This document shows positions 63,999 to 64,000 of a stretch of DNA of 64,000 nt, one piece after another (position 1 is the first letter of the stretch; each line of letters starts with the position of its first letter). The translations under genes were made by a program, and so were the position numbers. Location: the NCBI GenBank assembly GCA_947460595.1, contig CANHGS010000008.1, positions 62,001-126,000 of the forward strand. The letters are read 5' to 3'. The stretch is from Bacteroidota bacterium. GTDB taxonomy: Bacteria; Bacteroidota; Bacteroidia; Chitinophagales; Chitinophagaceae. Below the pieces are notes generated by a model, which made no database searches, had not been told where the DNA came from, and saw only the letters and a list, made by a program, of their open reading frames with translations.

Positions 63999-64000
63999 AT

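Overview
The window is a gene-dense, AT-rich stretch of a Bacteroidota chromosome, most likely family Chitinophagaceae (Sediminibacterium-like; this rank is inferred from protein style, not proven). Support comes from a SusC/SusD pair, a PorP/SprF-type protein next to a giant repeat protein with a gliding-motility C-terminal domain, a head-GIN (DUF2807) protein, type III glutamine synthetase, and Bacteroidota promoter boxes (TTG, 18-23 nt, TAnnTTTG) ahead of several genes. I see no rRNA, IS element, prophage, CRISPR array or other mobile element.

Layout. 1-9.4 kb: dipeptidyl peptidase IV, CTP synthase, a dienelactone hydrolase, a CT-rich repeat tract, and the run head-GIN protein / purL / hldD. 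9.4-17.5 kb: type III glutamine synthetase, two small secreted proteins, acetyl-CoA carboxylase accB-accC, elongation factor P, a decayed PKD/sorting-domain gene and sucD. 17.5-27.5 kb: a 2048-residue alpha-2-macroglobulin-like protein whose thioester motif looks lost, an FAD oxidoreductase, a small membrane protein, and a lipoprotein / lipoprotein / glutathionylspermidine synthase-like cluster. 27.5-31.2 kb: MFS transporter divergent from aspS, and a GNAT enzyme. 31.4-35.4 kb: the conserved but poorly understood trio of circularly permuted ATP-grasp, alpha-E protein and transglutaminase, plus a membrane protein. 35.4-43.3 kb: rarA, an M28 peptidase, a UGM-like flavoprotein, an ElaA-type acetyltransferase, a tRNA-Cys unit and uvrA. 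43.4-46.3 kb: a SAM-I riboswitch controlling a trans-sulfuration enzyme and homoserine dehydrogenase. 46.3-50.5 kb: PAP2 phosphatase, a PA-domain M28 peptidase and a GH127 enzyme. 50.6-64 kb: PorP/SprF with its giant type IX secretion (T9SS) partner, a small membrane protein, SusD-SusC, a YceI protein and a b561-like membrane protein.

The clearest functional units are the SAM-switched methionine branch, accB-accC, the ATP-grasp/alpha-E/transglutaminase cluster, the PorP/SprF plus giant cargo pair, and SusCD. Observations most worth following up: near-identical LacI-like palindromes just before the start codons of GH127 and SusC; the elongation factor P with arginine at the tip position where lysine is usual; the degenerate thioester in the macroglobulin; the tRNA-Cys with an extra base in its acceptor stem; and two peptide-ligase-type systems lying within 9 kb on the same strand.
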